A stretch of 64,000 nucleotides of DNA from Hemileia vastatrix (lineage: Eukaryota; Basidiomycota; Pucciniomycetes; Pucciniales; Zaghouaniaceae), in assembly GCA_030280995.1 (NCBI GenBank), contig JASXTE010000001.1:32421700-32485699 (forward strand), read 5' to 3'. A program made the translations under genes and the position numbers. The notes under the pieces were generated by a model that was given only the letters and a program-made list of their open reading frames with translations, was not told the origin of the DNA and ran no database searches. How positions within the stretch are numbered: the stretch's first letter is position 1; every line of letters starts with the position of its first letter. Shown one piece after another: positions 10,171 through 20,735 of this stretch.

Positions 10171-11761
10171 ACTTAAGTGTGGATTTCAAACCAAATCAGC
10201 ACTTAAATTTTGCAAAAAAGTCACTTATTTCAAAAAAGGGTGTCAGTTATGACCACAAATCAGCACTTTTTTCCTGTTTTTTTTCACAACCACATTTTGG
10301 CCACAAAACATCCCTGTCACATGTGACACACTGACCCTCCTCGCTACCTACCCATCAATCCTCGGCACACACCCCTTCCTGAAATTTTCAATATTTTGAC
10401 CAGGCATGTTTACATTCTTTTTTACATATTTCTTCTACTTCTTAATCTTTTTTCTATGGGTGTCAGTTCTGACCTCTAATCAGCACTTTTTTAGTGATTT
10501 TTTTTTTCAAAACCACATGTTGGCCACATCATCCCTTTCTTTCCCATACCATTTTGTAGTCTCCAAATGTCCTCTTTGTATACTTCATTCACTTGGGTTG
10601 GTATTTTGGTTTGTTGCATATTCATTTTTTTTGGAATTTACGGTGAAATTTTTTTTTTTTGGATGGCTCATTGGTTTTCTTTCACCAGCTCAACATGAAA
10701 TCGCATATTTTGTCAGTGATTTTTTTTTTCATTCATCCCTCATATCCTTTTCCTATTCTCCTCCAACATCCCTCAAACAATTTGGTTTCATTCATTTTGT
10801 CATCTCATCTCTCCAGGTAAGTCACTTTATTCTTTTTTTTTGATTTTTTGATTACTAATTATAATTTTTTTTGTTTTTTTCTGTTTAGTTTATTTTTTTA
10901 TCTAAATTTTTTTTGTAAGTGGTTATTTTGGATTTCAATGATATAATTAACCTTTTTTTTCTCTCCCTCTTTACTTTCTTTTTTAGCTCCATCACCCTAC
11001 TCTTCATCCCTCCTTGGCATGGTCATTATCCCCCCTTTCCCTTATTTCACTTTTTTTGGCTCCATTTCATTGAAACACATACATTGCACATTCTTTATGC
11101 ATTTCACTTACTCCATATTCAATTTCCCCACAATTCCAACATCAATCTTTCTCACTCTATTTTTCCTACTTTTCAATCAAGGTAAGTTTCATCTCCTTTT
11201 TTTCATGCCTATATGATATCTCATTCCTTTTATGAAAATTTCATACTTAAATATATGTATGACTCTTATCTGGATAACAGTGAACTTATAAAACTCCTTT
11301 TGATCTCATCTTCATTACCACTTTTCAAGTTTTTGTAAAATTTTGAAAATCAGACTCGGAATTAGGGTTAGGTTTATTCAAATCTAATGTTCTTTTTACT
11401 GAAGATTCTCCTGAAGGCTACCTTTCATTTCCCACAAACAGATTTGAATTTGATTCAGTGGTTGCTGAGATATTGACCGTTAAAGTTGAGCCTTTTTTTT
11501 CCCAATTTAAATTTTTATTTCATTTTTTTATGTAACAAATTAGGGTTAGGTTTATTTAAATCACATTTACTTTAACTGAAGATTCTACTAAAGAATATCT
11601 TTCATTTCCCACAAACAGGTTTGAATTAGGTTCAGTGGTTGCTGAGATTTTGACCTTTGAAGTTGAGCCTTTTTTCCAAATTTCACTTGTCTTATTTCAC
11701 ATTTTTATATTGCATATTTAGAGGATAAGGATTCTGAAACTCTTATATGATTATTATCTAG
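10171..11761. other. left interior of the DNA transposon, probable 5' region of the oxygenase gene
   Basis: This is pyrimidine-rich, T-tract-laden DNA with long Phe-rich frames that look like composition artefacts. GTAAGT donor-like sites occur at about 10816 and 11181 on the plus strand, and AG acceptors lie just before 11762, so noncoding or short 5' exons of the downstream oxygenase gene may be here. No protein similarity was recognised. A diverged tandem duplication occupies 11360-11678. Confidence 0.4.
11360..11678 (+). repeat. diverged tandem duplication, about 145 bp copies, period 178
   Basis: The two copies begin AATTAGGGTTAGGTTTATT at 11360 and 11538 and run to a common AGTTGAGCCTTTTTT end near 11500 and 11675. 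They share blocks such as CTTTCATTTCCCACAAACAG and GGTTGCTGAGAT, with roughly one difference in six bases. They lie in what would be an intron or upstream region of the oxygenase gene. Confidence 0.8.
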
Positions 11762-12407
11762 GCATTTCAATTATATAGGCATATATTTGTTGCTCAAGAA
11801 TATCACTAAAGCTCAAAAAGATGAAGATTTTTGCTTATGGGACACTCTACCTTCCTTTAACTCTTTTCTTGCTCTTCGACTCAAAAAGCACTGTAATAAA
11901 GCATTTGAAAAAAATCATGAACTTGAAACCAAAGTTGGAATACCGAATTGGTGTGACTCCAAATGGGAAGATATCAGCCACGAATATCTTTTATTTTCTA
12001 ATGTTATTATCACTCATTCTGGATTTCACAATAAAATTCACACTGATACCAAGGACACCAATTTTCTTACTTTTGGTATATTCTCATATATCAAACCGAT
12101 TACTGGCCAACCAATACCATCTCCAGCTAAAATCAAATTACATGGTTTATATTTATCAGACCACCGGTGCATCATTGATTTTGGTTTGGGAAATGGTATC
12201 ATCGAAACTATTTGGAATTCTTCTAAGGATAATCATCAAACGACCAAAGCTCCTCCTAGTTTGGAATCCTGTCAAGATTTAACACATTTTGGTTGCTCAT
12301 TTCAAATCAGTCATAAGTTGATTCAAAGAATCAATAAGGTAATGAAAGAAGGTAAAGTTAATCGATTTAAAAAAACTTTATTTAGATCCAAAAAGTATGG
12401 GGATTAG
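11762..12407 (+). CDS. Tet/JBP-like 2-oxoglutarate/Fe(II) dioxygenase, C-terminal exon
   Basis: The frame is open from 11751 and ends at TAG 12405-12407. An AG acceptor near 11762 or 11778 probably opens the exon, and the N-terminal exons were not resolved. Numbering from the TTG at 11787, residues 72-105 (NVIITHSGFHNKIHTD, then FGIFSYI) match fungal Tet-like oxygenases. The iron ligands are His85-x-Asp87 with a distal His at 150 (NHQTTKAP), and the closing strand is HFGCSFQISHKL. Such enzymes oxidise methyl groups on DNA bases (5-methylcytosine to hydroxymethylcytosine) in the nucleus; this role is known for the family and inferred here. The ORF has no internal stop. It lies inside the terminal repeats of a Harbinger-like element, so it is cargo or a captured gene. 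The N-terminus is missing from the call, so activity is uncertain. Confidence 0.65.
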
Positions 12408-12847
12408 AGTTGTCATTGAAAATTTTATATTTTTTCGTAAATTTTTAATAAATATTTTTTATGTATCAATTTCCTCAACTAAAGTAATGGGCCCACGACC
12501 TTGTGTTGTATAAATGGTAATCATGATAACATTTATTTGTTTCATGGGGTTCCTCTAGCCTATACCTGTGGAAAGTCCCAAACTTTTGTTTCTAGATTTG
12601 ATCTGCATTTTGGCTTAAGGGATTGTCATTACTTTAAACTAGGGAAATTGATATATATTAGATATTTATTTAATAATTTACGTAATTATATTAAATTTAG
12701 ATGACTTCCACCACTTACTTCAATAAAATGCAGGGGGGGGTATTGCCAAATTTTCAAATCTGACATGTGAAATTGATGACTTAGAAAAATTTTGGTGATA
12801 TCCACCCCTTGCTTCAATAAAATGCAGGGGAGAGTATTGCCAATTTT
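12408..12847. other. interior spacer with short duplication
   Basis: No gene is supported; a 67-codon frame at 12501-12704 is not recognised. Two near-identical segments (TTCAATAAAATGCAGGGG followed by a run ending GTATTGCCAA) lie at about 12719-12751 and 12811-12846. They mark the spacer between the converging oxygenase and transposase genes. Confidence 0.5.
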
Positions 12848-13543
12848 TTAAAACAGATATAGAATTTTTTTTGACTTGTAAATATTTTGGTGAAAATTTT
12901 TGACGAGAATGTGAAAGTAATTGTTTCCACCTTGAGCAGGTTTCTGGCTCAAAGGAATAGCAGTACCGTCAACAAAACCAATACATCCTGGGAAGCCCTC
13001 TGCTTGCATAACCTGAAATGATTCAAGTCGCTCTTCTTTTGTTGGCCAGGTGAGAAGTTGAGATTACAAGGAGTTGATGGCAGTGATACATTGTTTGGTA
13101 TAAGTGTTAACTGAACCATACCCTAAATCAAAGACATTTTCTAAACGTTTCAAAGCGGCTCCATTACCATTTGAACCCAAATGACATAGTGTGATGGCCA
13201 ATTGAATTGAAGGATGTTGTTGTTCTTTTTGAGAATTATTGTGAAATATGGGATGATCCTGAATAAGCTCAAGCAATTTAAGGAAAAATTCCTGAGAAGT
13301 CCTGAACAGCTCTCTAAAACTGGGTGTAGATAGTTTAAGAAGTGTTTGGATGGTGTACTTGGGGGTATGAAGTACTTGAGGCTTTTTGGGAAGAAGGTAA
13401 CGTTTCGTGGCCATTTTTGATAAAAAGACAAAATCTTCTTCTAGATCAGAATCAGAATCGCAATCAGAGTCCAAGAGCAGTTCAAGAGCCATGAAAGTCA
13501 TTGCTTTATGTAATTTATCACGATTTGAAAGTGAGGAAGGCAT
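12848..13543 (-). pseudogene. HARBI1-like (PIF/Harbinger) transposase, truncated
   Basis: The ATG is at 13541-13543. The N-terminus is acidic (DSDCDSDSDLEEDF), followed by the helical DDE_Tnp_4 front part. That part includes FRELFRTSQEFFLKLLELI (about residues 75-95) and the LCHLGSNGNGAALKRL block typical of Harbinger transposases. A TAA at 13064-13066 interrupts the frame. The same frame then continues with LTWPTKEER and GFPGCIGFVDGTAIPLSQKP, whose Asp in VDGT is the first catalytic acid. Homology ends soon afterwards, at about 12910, and the frame stops at 12848-12850. The second Asp and the Glu/Asp of the catalytic triad are absent, so the protein cannot catalyse transposition. Confidence 0.8.
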
Positions 13544-13819
13544 AACTCTTATATGATATGATATGAAGATGTAAGTGATGTACGATGTTTTTAGTTATGA
13601 AGTGTTATGCTGCGGAGTGCTGCGTATGAATGGGATGATGCTGACAAATCAGTGAAATGGGACTTGATGGTGAAATCAGCACTTTTGGTTGAGAAAGTGC
13701 GGATTTGAGTGAAATAAGTGACTTATTTCAATTTGAAATCCACCAGTATTGGGGCTAGTGTGTTTTGGAAATCCGCACTTATTTAAGTGCGGATTTGGTC
13801 AAATTTAAGTGCGGATTTG

Positions 13820-13850
13820 TAAGTGCGGATTTGCCAGAACTGACACCCCC
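13820..13850 (-). repeat. right terminal inverted repeat
   Basis: This is the exact inverted partner of 10140-10170. On its inner side, four alternating copies of AAGTGCGGATTT or its complement lie between about 13690 and 13820. They form a subterminal array that could bind the transposase. Confidence 0.95.
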
Positions 13851-15101
13851 TAATAAAGTCTTTTTACTTTTCATTTGAGTAATATCTTATAAAGAAATAA
13901 AAATGTACAACTTTTGAAATCTTGACTCTTCCTTCACTTTTCATCACCATTGGACCACCGAAAAAATCCCCTAGACCCAAAGCACCCCTTGACACATTGT
14001 CTTCCTTTATTTTCCTGTTTTTATTAGTGTCTTGTTATTTTACTTTGTGTTTAGGTTTATTGTTTTGCTTGCCGGAACCAATTGGTATGATTAATTGCTT
14101 GGGTGACTAATTCATTCAATGCTTGTTGCCCATGACTTGAGTTATACACATTTGTAAGATGGAGTTTGAGTACTTATATTGCATATTCTAAATGCGAGTT
14201 GGGCAACATTCATAGGGGAAAAATTGTGTCCCATTTCATTGCGGGACAGTATTCACCCCAAATGAAAACAGGACACAATTTTGGCCCTAGTGATTTCATG
14301 TAATATTACTGGGTAGATTGAAGGAATGGACTTACCATCCGTGCGAACTGCGGGGAGTTAATTTGCGAAATCCCGAGGATTTCCAATTTCATCTTCTCCA
14401 GGAGAGGGGGGTGAAAAATCTTAAACAATTTTCACAAGTTGATAGTAAACTGCAACAGAACAATGATTCACTTTTTTCATCTCGTAAACATCCAAGTACT
14501 TCAGCGTGATTATTTTGTTATTTTCCCATACCCTTCACCCTTTTTTGCTGCTTTTTCAGCCCTTTCAAAGATTCAATTGAGAATTACTTTTCTATATTCT
14601 TGGTATGTAACTAAAACAATCTTGCTTGCGGCTTGTTAACTAACATTTTCAAGTTTTCAGGTAGAGAACTTGACATTTGACAACAATCTTATCCAACCTT
14701 GATGGATGCAAGCTGATCTTGCCATTATAAGTGAAGTTTTTCGTCAAATCAGTTCAATTTTTTAGTTTTAGGAACATGCCACAAGCTTAATAGGTTACCT
14801 GTAAAGATTATGGGTTAAAAAATATTTTTTCCACCCCATGACTTGCTGATAAAATGATGTTTTAATCTTCTTTGTAACTATTATAAGGTGTAAATTTTAA
14901 TCATCACTTCACTACTCCGCAGTTATTATAGGTGATGTCACGTATAACACCTTAATCTTCTGGCTCCGGGAGAAATAATAAGTTTGGCAGACATTTTGAA
15001 CTCCCACTGTGGGATTTGAAGGAATTCTTTTCGGTTTTACGTCATTGTAAATTATATTTTTATTCTGATTTTTATTTGAATTTCAATCACCATCATTAGC
15101 A
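13851..15101. other. upstream region of the MATE gene
   Basis: No coding gene is supported; short frames at 13922-14110 and 14318-14509 are not recognised. The region holds the right TAATA duplication (13851-13855), a MITE-like inverted repeat (14211-14291), and a smaller TAAGGTGT/ACACCTTA inverted repeat bounding 14884-14954. The last few hundred bases before 15102 should contain the promoter and 5' UTR of the transporter gene. Confidence 0.5.
14211..14291. repeat. short MITE-like inverted repeat (TA-flanked)
   Basis: The two arms of about 29 bp face each other: GGGGAAAAATTGTGTCC on the left and GGACACAATTTTGGCCC on the right. They include a 12-bp perfect core (AAAATTGTGTCC) and an inner CATT/AATG continuation. 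TA dinucleotides sit at both outer ends, as expected for Tc1/mariner-derived MITEs. It would fold into a hairpin about 0.8 kb upstream of the transporter start. Confidence 0.6.
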
Positions 15102-17665
15102 ATGTCTTCCCCTAGCCACCATTCTACCCGTCATCCCGATAACAGCTGCTATAACTCACCAACCCATTCTTATGCTATCTCTTCTTCATCTCTTCATTCT
15201 GATGCTCATTCTTCAATTCAATCTAAAAATCATCTCATCAATCCCTCATTGCTTTGGGGCCCTTCCAATGATATTAGTCCACTCATAGACATCCCAGCTT
15301 CTTCAGCAATGCGCCCCCGTACTTTTAGCCTGGCTTCTCAGTCTTTGGCTTCAATCAGATCGTCTTGCTTGTTACCCCCTTCAATTCAGCAACCCTTTAT
15401 TCCTGGCACTATCGATGAGTCAACTCCCCTCTTGCCAAATGAAATTCAATCTCAAATTCAAGAATTTGATTCTCAACCTACTACTTGGAAAGATTATTTT
15501 GATGAACTAAGATTGCTGTTAAGATACAGTCTCCCTATTGCTGGTAAGGACTGCTTTATATGATCCTCTCTCACTCTTTGTCTCTTTTCCTGTACTTACA
15601 ATTTTTAGTTGATGTATTATTTTCCCCTGAAAACTTACTTGTTGCTTGATTTATGCAATGCGTGTTCTCCACCTTCACGCTAGGGACTCACACCTTGGAA
15701 CATTCACTATTTATCACCACCGTTATTTCAGTAGGACATATTGGCACAATAGAATTAGCAGCTGCAAGTTTGGCCAACTTAACTGCAAATTGTGGCGGAT
15801 TGAGCATCATTGTTAGCTTTGTTTCCGCTCTCGATACGCTTTGTCCTCAAGCGTATACTTCACCACAACCTAAAACAGCATCCCTCTATGCCCTTCGAAC
15901 ATCTTTAATAGTTTTAATCCTTTTTATTCCTCATACCTTAATCTTTCAAAACTCGAAATATCTATTTTTGCTACTACGACAAGACCCAGGTGTTGCTGAG
16001 AAAGCTTCACAATACTTGAAAATTGTTAATTTTGGATTGCCAGGTTACGCTACGTTTGAAATTACGCGAAGATGGCTACAAGCCCAAGGCCTTATGCTTC
16101 CTCCTACAATAGTGGTTGCAATTATTGCACCGGTTAACATCTTGCTCAACTATCTTCTGGTTTGGGGGCCTGACTCTATCAGGGTAGGATTTTTAGGGGC
16201 GCCAATCTCGTCGATGATTTCATTCAATTTGATGGGTTTGCTGTGGTAAGCCACTGAACTAGAGTCAGGCTGAAAACAATGGAAGATTTTGAATCATCGT
16301 CACCGGATATGTTCATCTGTGGCTCCCTTTTTAATGGATCACACAGTCAAATCTGTCGGATGACATAAATTCAAAATCTTTCGCTGTTTGTAAGCTGTAT
16401 GAGCTACATCCTAAGATACTCAGATGATCATACATTCAACCTTATTTTTTTTCTATCCGTTTCTCGCCTTTCTTTTTATCATGATATCTTTCATCTGCAA
16501 TAGTCTTTATATTTGATACACTGACCTTCTGATTTTTCTTTTTCGCCAATTTAAATATTTAATTCAAATTGAAACATGACAGCTTGTTTTATTGTATTTT
16601 TTTCGCTCCAAGAGAAGGTTGGGGAGGACTCAGCATGGCGATTTTTAGCAATCTGGGACCTAACTTGAGACTAGGGTTAGCAAGTCTGGCCATGATTGCA
16701 TCAGAATGGTGGTGTTGGGAATTAGTGGGACTGGCGTCCTCCTTTTTGGGCCCTACAAATTTGGCAGCCCAGTCGGTTCTGCTGACCATCTCAGCTTTTA
16801 TATATCAAGTTCCTAGTGCTGTGGGCGCTGCTGCGGCCGTTCGATGCGGGAACCTGCTAGGAGCTGGCTTCACTAATCATGCAAAATTAGCAACCAGAAG
16901 TGCATTGTGCGCAGCGCTTATTGTGGGACTGTCAAATGGCGCAATAATTGTACTTTTTAAAAATTATTTGGGAGAGGTTTTCAGCTCATCGAAAGAAGTC
17001 ATTGAAATTGTAGCAAATGTAGTAAGTAAAAATTCTTAAAATAAGACGTTACTTTCAATCGGAATTCGAAGCTTAGGGTCAAGTATAAGCGGTTTGATAA
17101 TTAAAATTGGGGTTGTATTTGATTTTTATAGCTCCCATTGGTAGCTTTTTTTCAAGTATCTGATTGTAAGTTGATTCATTTATTTTAAATAAAGAAAAAA
17201 TATTGTCTCAGGACCTTACATGCCAAAATGATACATTAATATTTGGCAATAATCCTTCTTTGTGGTTATGATGGTGCAATATTCAGGTTGTGCAAGCATA
17301 GTGGGAGGCGTACTGAGAGGGGTAGGAATACCAGCCGTTGGAGCAGTCATTAATATCATCGGTTATTACGTGATCGGGTTGCCTGTTGGATTTGCTTTGA
17401 CATTTTCTAGCCTACATCTAGGGGTAAGTAATTCTGAACCTCCATTCGTTGAGTACAGAGAAGTCTAGTAAGTAGAGTAATGATTTAATTTTTTCGATTT
17501 TTTCACTTTATAAAAATTACTGGATTATGATAGATTTACGGACTATGGGCAGGTATGGCTTTGGCTCTTAGTTGTACATCTGGAGCATGTGCCATTTATT
17601 TATTTAGAATAAATTATGAGAAAATTGGAGAAAGATGTCGTGAGAGACTGATCAGCTCAAACTAG
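15102..17665 (+). CDS. MATE family (multidrug and toxin extrusion) transporter, six exons
   Basis: My exon model is 15102-15543, 15684-16245, 16583-17021, 17132-17165, 17287-17423 and 17534-17665. That is 1746 nt or 581 aa, and all introns are GT-AG with GTAAG donors and lengths 110-337 nt. The protein starts MSSPSHHSTRH with a Ser-rich cytosolic tail of about 130 aa. Twelve membrane segments in the MatE pattern follow. Landmarks are SLPIAG-THTLEHS, ALDTLCPQAYTS (the conserved L-x-T-x-x-x-Q-A-x-G region), the ASEWWCWE segment opening the second half, and VRCGNLLGAG, which repeats the pattern. Such proteins export organic cations or drugs in exchange for protons or sodium across the plasma or vacuolar membrane; the substrate cannot be told. 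Exon 4 is only 34 nt. No stops or frame breaks occur, so it is probably functional. It is the only clear cellular gene in the window. Confidence 0.93.
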
Positions 17666-17676
17666 ATCAATCAAAT

Positions 17677-17846
17677 GAATTTTAGAAGGTGGGGTTTTTA
17701 TTTGATTGAGTACAAAAGGGCTTTGCGCAAAATTGTTGTTTTCAATCTTTACGTTGTTAGAAAGTTTTAAAAGTTGGGTTGTTTATTTGATTGAGTACAA
17801 AAGGGGTTTGTATAAGATTGTGGTTTTCAATCTTTACGTTTTTAGA
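17677..17846 (+). repeat. tandem duplication, two 85-bp units, downstream of the MATE gene
   Basis: Two units of period 85 share TTTGATTGAGTACAAAAGGG (17701 and 17786) and TTTTCAATCTTTACGTT. They start a few bases after the MATE stop codon, so they are probably in its 3' UTR. The short ORF across them (17706-17939) is a by-product of the repeat. Confidence 0.85.
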
Positions 17847-18051
17847 AACGCATACAGAGTTTATCAGTTTAACTCTTTCTGCTGCTATTCTGAGCTCTGG
17901 AACCCATGTAAATTATTTCTTAATAATAGTTTAAAATGATAGCTAGTTCATTTCAAAAATTGGTAGATTGGACAATAATTGTCAACAGTCAGCTATGAGA
18001 GAGACCTAATGACAAACCGATAAATAAATTTAATTAAAAAGGAAAAAAAGG

Positions 18052-18446
18052 GGGCAGTGATCCGGCGACAACCTAACTTTATAAAAATGGTAATTACCTG
18101 CATATTTTTCAACTATGTATTAAATTGCTTCAACAACAGACTAGCTTATGAAATCATTTTACTTACGACTACTAACTATCTAACACTAACATTTACAATC
18201 AAAAATAATGGCATTCTAACCCTAAATTTGATTAGGAATAACAATGAGTGAATGCTAACCCTAACTTTTTTAAGGGAATGATACTGCTAACTTGTGTGAT
18301 GGGACAATACTGCCAACTTGCTTGAATGAATAGGTTGTCGCTCAATCAATTTATAAATACATAGTGTGTTGTGCGCGACAGAAGCTGGTATAATATGCAA
18401 GTAATTACTGTTTTTAAAATACTAGGTTGTCGCTGGATCACTACCC
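18052..18446. mobile_element. MITE-like element, 395 bp, 24-bp terminal inverted repeats
   Basis: The left end GGGCAGTGATCCGGCGACAA and the right end, read in reverse (GGGTAGTGATCCAGCGACAA), match at 22 of 24 positions including the following CCTA. An A-rich string borders both ends and may contain the target duplication. An additional partial copy of the right tip (TAGGTTGTCGCT) lies inside at about 18330-18341. There is no coding capacity. The CAGTG start is reminiscent of hAT elements, but the superfamily is not certain. Confidence 0.75.
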
Positions 18447-20202
18447 AAAAAAATCAATAAAATAATAAGGGATGTCAAACATAGAAAGTAAAGCATTAAA
18501 AAATCTTTTTTTTTGTCTCAATCAAATAAATAACTAATAAAATTCCAATTATTACATATATATATATATATTTACTCCTAAAAGTCCTTCTTTTAATGAC
18601 TCAAAATGGATAGAATTCTTATTTTTTTATGACTAGAAATGAATTTAATGTATTTTCATCTTTGTCATCTTTGATGACCCCTAATAATGATAAATACAAA
18701 CATCTTTTATATCATCTGAGACAAGACACATTAATCCCTTTTGTAGAACACATCAGACAACAGCAGGCACTTCCAACACTGTTTGTTACGCCACCAGACG
18801 GAACAAATGCATAATAGTTGTGTAAGGGCATCTCCACTCATTTCAGTAAACCCCGCAACATCACTCATTCCATTAAGACCCATTGGTAAGAACTCATTTC
18901 AGCAATTTGTTGATAAGCATCAGGAATATTACTGGACACTACTGCTTGTGGATCATTAACTCAACCTCTCACCAACCAAAAAATTTCACATCTCATCTTG
19001 GTTGCCAATTACACGGATGTGTCTGAAGGTTACCAGGTTTTTTATTTCTCCATTACACAACACTATTTTGACTTCATATCACTATTTATTAAAATATTTT
19101 GGTACTACAGACAACTATATAAACCTTCCCACTAAGAAAAACTGCAATATTTCATCTGATTCAAATAAAAAATGATTGCCTAACTGGAACCCACATTAAG
19201 AAGAGAAGCTTGCCTTGTCATGGATAAGCATCATTGAATAACCCAAATATGCAACACATCAAACTGGGGAAGACTTTTACAAAAAAATAAAGACACATTT
19301 TAATCAGTATGTCAAGGTCCATTACAGAGATTATGAACAAATAAAAATAAGGTAACCACCCATTCCTTCTTACTCACATCAAATTTTAACAATTCAATCA
19401 ATCTTCTTTTTGCCTTGTATGTCAGATGGCAAGCCTTAAATAAATCAAGTCTTAAATTTAGTTCGATTTATCACTCAATTGAGCAAAACCAACCTAGTGG
19501 AAGTAACCCAAGTAAATGGCTCCAAAATGGCTCTTGCTGTCTATCAAGAACAAAACACGTCAGCTTTCAAAACTTCAATTGAGATGTGGAATGTGTGGAA
19601 GGTTGCATTGTGTTGAAAGAAGATTTACTGTCTTAAAAAAAACACAAGTGATGAATATTTTGAAAATATTGAGTTAATTGACATTTACTTAATATCACTG
19701 GGGTTTCATGCAGATCAGTAATCAAAGACTCAGTAATATGCATATATAGTTACTGATAATTTGATTCAACAAGTGGAGATTCTCTAATAGTTGCACAATA
19801 AATACATAAAAATCTTTATGTCCCATAGAAATCAACAATAATTGTTACATATTTGATACAGAGCTATTAAAGCATCTCCAGACGTGTTAGAAATTTTTTG
19901 GTAAGAATATGTAATTAAAAGTGGTACACAGAAAACTTTTGTTACCCTACTAAGAATCCACCCAGCCATGACTCTTTTAGTCACACTTATGTGACAGTAA
20001 CTAATTTCCCTCAGCCATTAGACTCTGTAAATGCCATTTAGTCATGATTCTTCTCATGTCACATCTCACTTCCCTTTGCTATTTTGATGACCTGAAGAGC
20101 TTTGATGAATATTATGAGCTGTTTTTTACACTCTTAGAACCTCATCACTCAAGACATTCATATAAAAAAAGAGGTAATTAATTGTAACCATGTACAAGGC
20201 AA
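18447..20202. other. AT-rich intergenic DNA, no gene recognised
   Basis: A TA microsatellite lies at about 18557-18571. A 61-codon frame at 18629-18814, ending LPTLFVTPPDGTNA, looks more protein-like than its surroundings but matches nothing I recognise. A GGGCATCTCCACTC string at 18828 resembles tips of Harbinger-type MITEs, and AAGCATCTCCAGACGTG occurs at 19870, but no paired end was found. The rest shows no feature. Confidence 0.4.
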
Positions 20203-20735
20203 TCAAAATCTCTTTATTATATCATCAAAGTGAGCATTATGAGACTCATTGTGAGAGTCATCATAAGGGATATCAATAGATTTAGAAGGTGTTTTGTTGG
20301 TCTCCATGCACCACTTGGGTGCATGCTTGATTTTCTCCCATGCAGAAAGATTTTTGAATGCTGCTTTGTTTTGCTCATGATAAAGAAGAATAGTTGATCT
20401 GTTCAAGTCACTTGGGGAGTTTTCAATTGGTGGGTTACACTATATTTAATAATTAATTGCACAAAAATTCAGAGTTTCAGTATTTAAAGCAATCCATCTA
20501 AGGTAAGAAAAAAAAATTGAATTTAAAAGAACTTCTGGAAAACAAAAAGGATGACACACCTATTTCAAATTTTCTCATAATCCCTCTAGTGAGTTTTTCT
20601 ATGTAGATTGAAGTGTTTTTTAATTTTTTTAAAGAAAGTTCTTCCTGATTAATATGTTGAGTATTCAGGTTTCTCACTGACAGTATCCCAATAAATTAAA
20701 AGCTGTTCTTCTTTATGTGGACTCCAATTGGGGTA
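20203..20735 (-). pseudogene. Myb/SANT - NAM-associated protein relic (Harbinger accessory type)
   Basis: On the minus strand, exon 1 reads YPNWSPHKEEQLLIYWDTVSE, then SGRTFFKKIKKHFN, then RDYEKI and NR. This is a SANT/Myb-like DNA-binding domain of the kind paired with PIF/Harbinger transposases. A 62-nt intron with a GTGTGT donor and TTAG acceptor (20498-20559) restores the conserved NRW. Exon 2 carries the NAM-associated helical region (LYHEQNKAAFKNLSAWEKIKH, then APKW) and an acidic tail ending in a stop at 20203. Three in-frame stops (20649-20651 TAA, 20586-20588 TAG, 20565-20567 TGA) and further ones early in exon 2 make it a pseudogene. No transposase was found beside it. The family assignment is from pattern. 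Confidence 0.6.

Larger units (their letters stand above)
10140..13850. mobile_element. PIF/Harbinger-like DNA transposon carrying a Tet/JBP-like oxygenase gene
   Basis: The element is 3711 bp, bounded by perfect 31-bp terminal inverted repeats starting GGGGGTGTCAGTTCTGG and flanked by the direct repeat TAATA on both sides (10135-10139, 13851-13855). Inside are a HARBI1-like transposase fragment on the minus strand near the right end and a Tet/JBP-like dioxygenase ORF on the plus strand. Subterminal copies of AATCCGCACTTA lie at both ends. Harbinger elements usually make 3-bp TWA duplications, so the apparent 5-bp repeat is atypical or partly chance. The transposase lacks the second and third catalytic acids, so this copy cannot move by itself. 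Confidence 0.85.

Noticed and set aside
10406..10843. 145-codon Phe/Leu-rich ORF inside the DNA transposon
   Set aside because: The composition reflects T-tracts, no motif is recognisable, and splice-like sites interrupt it. It is probably noncoding.
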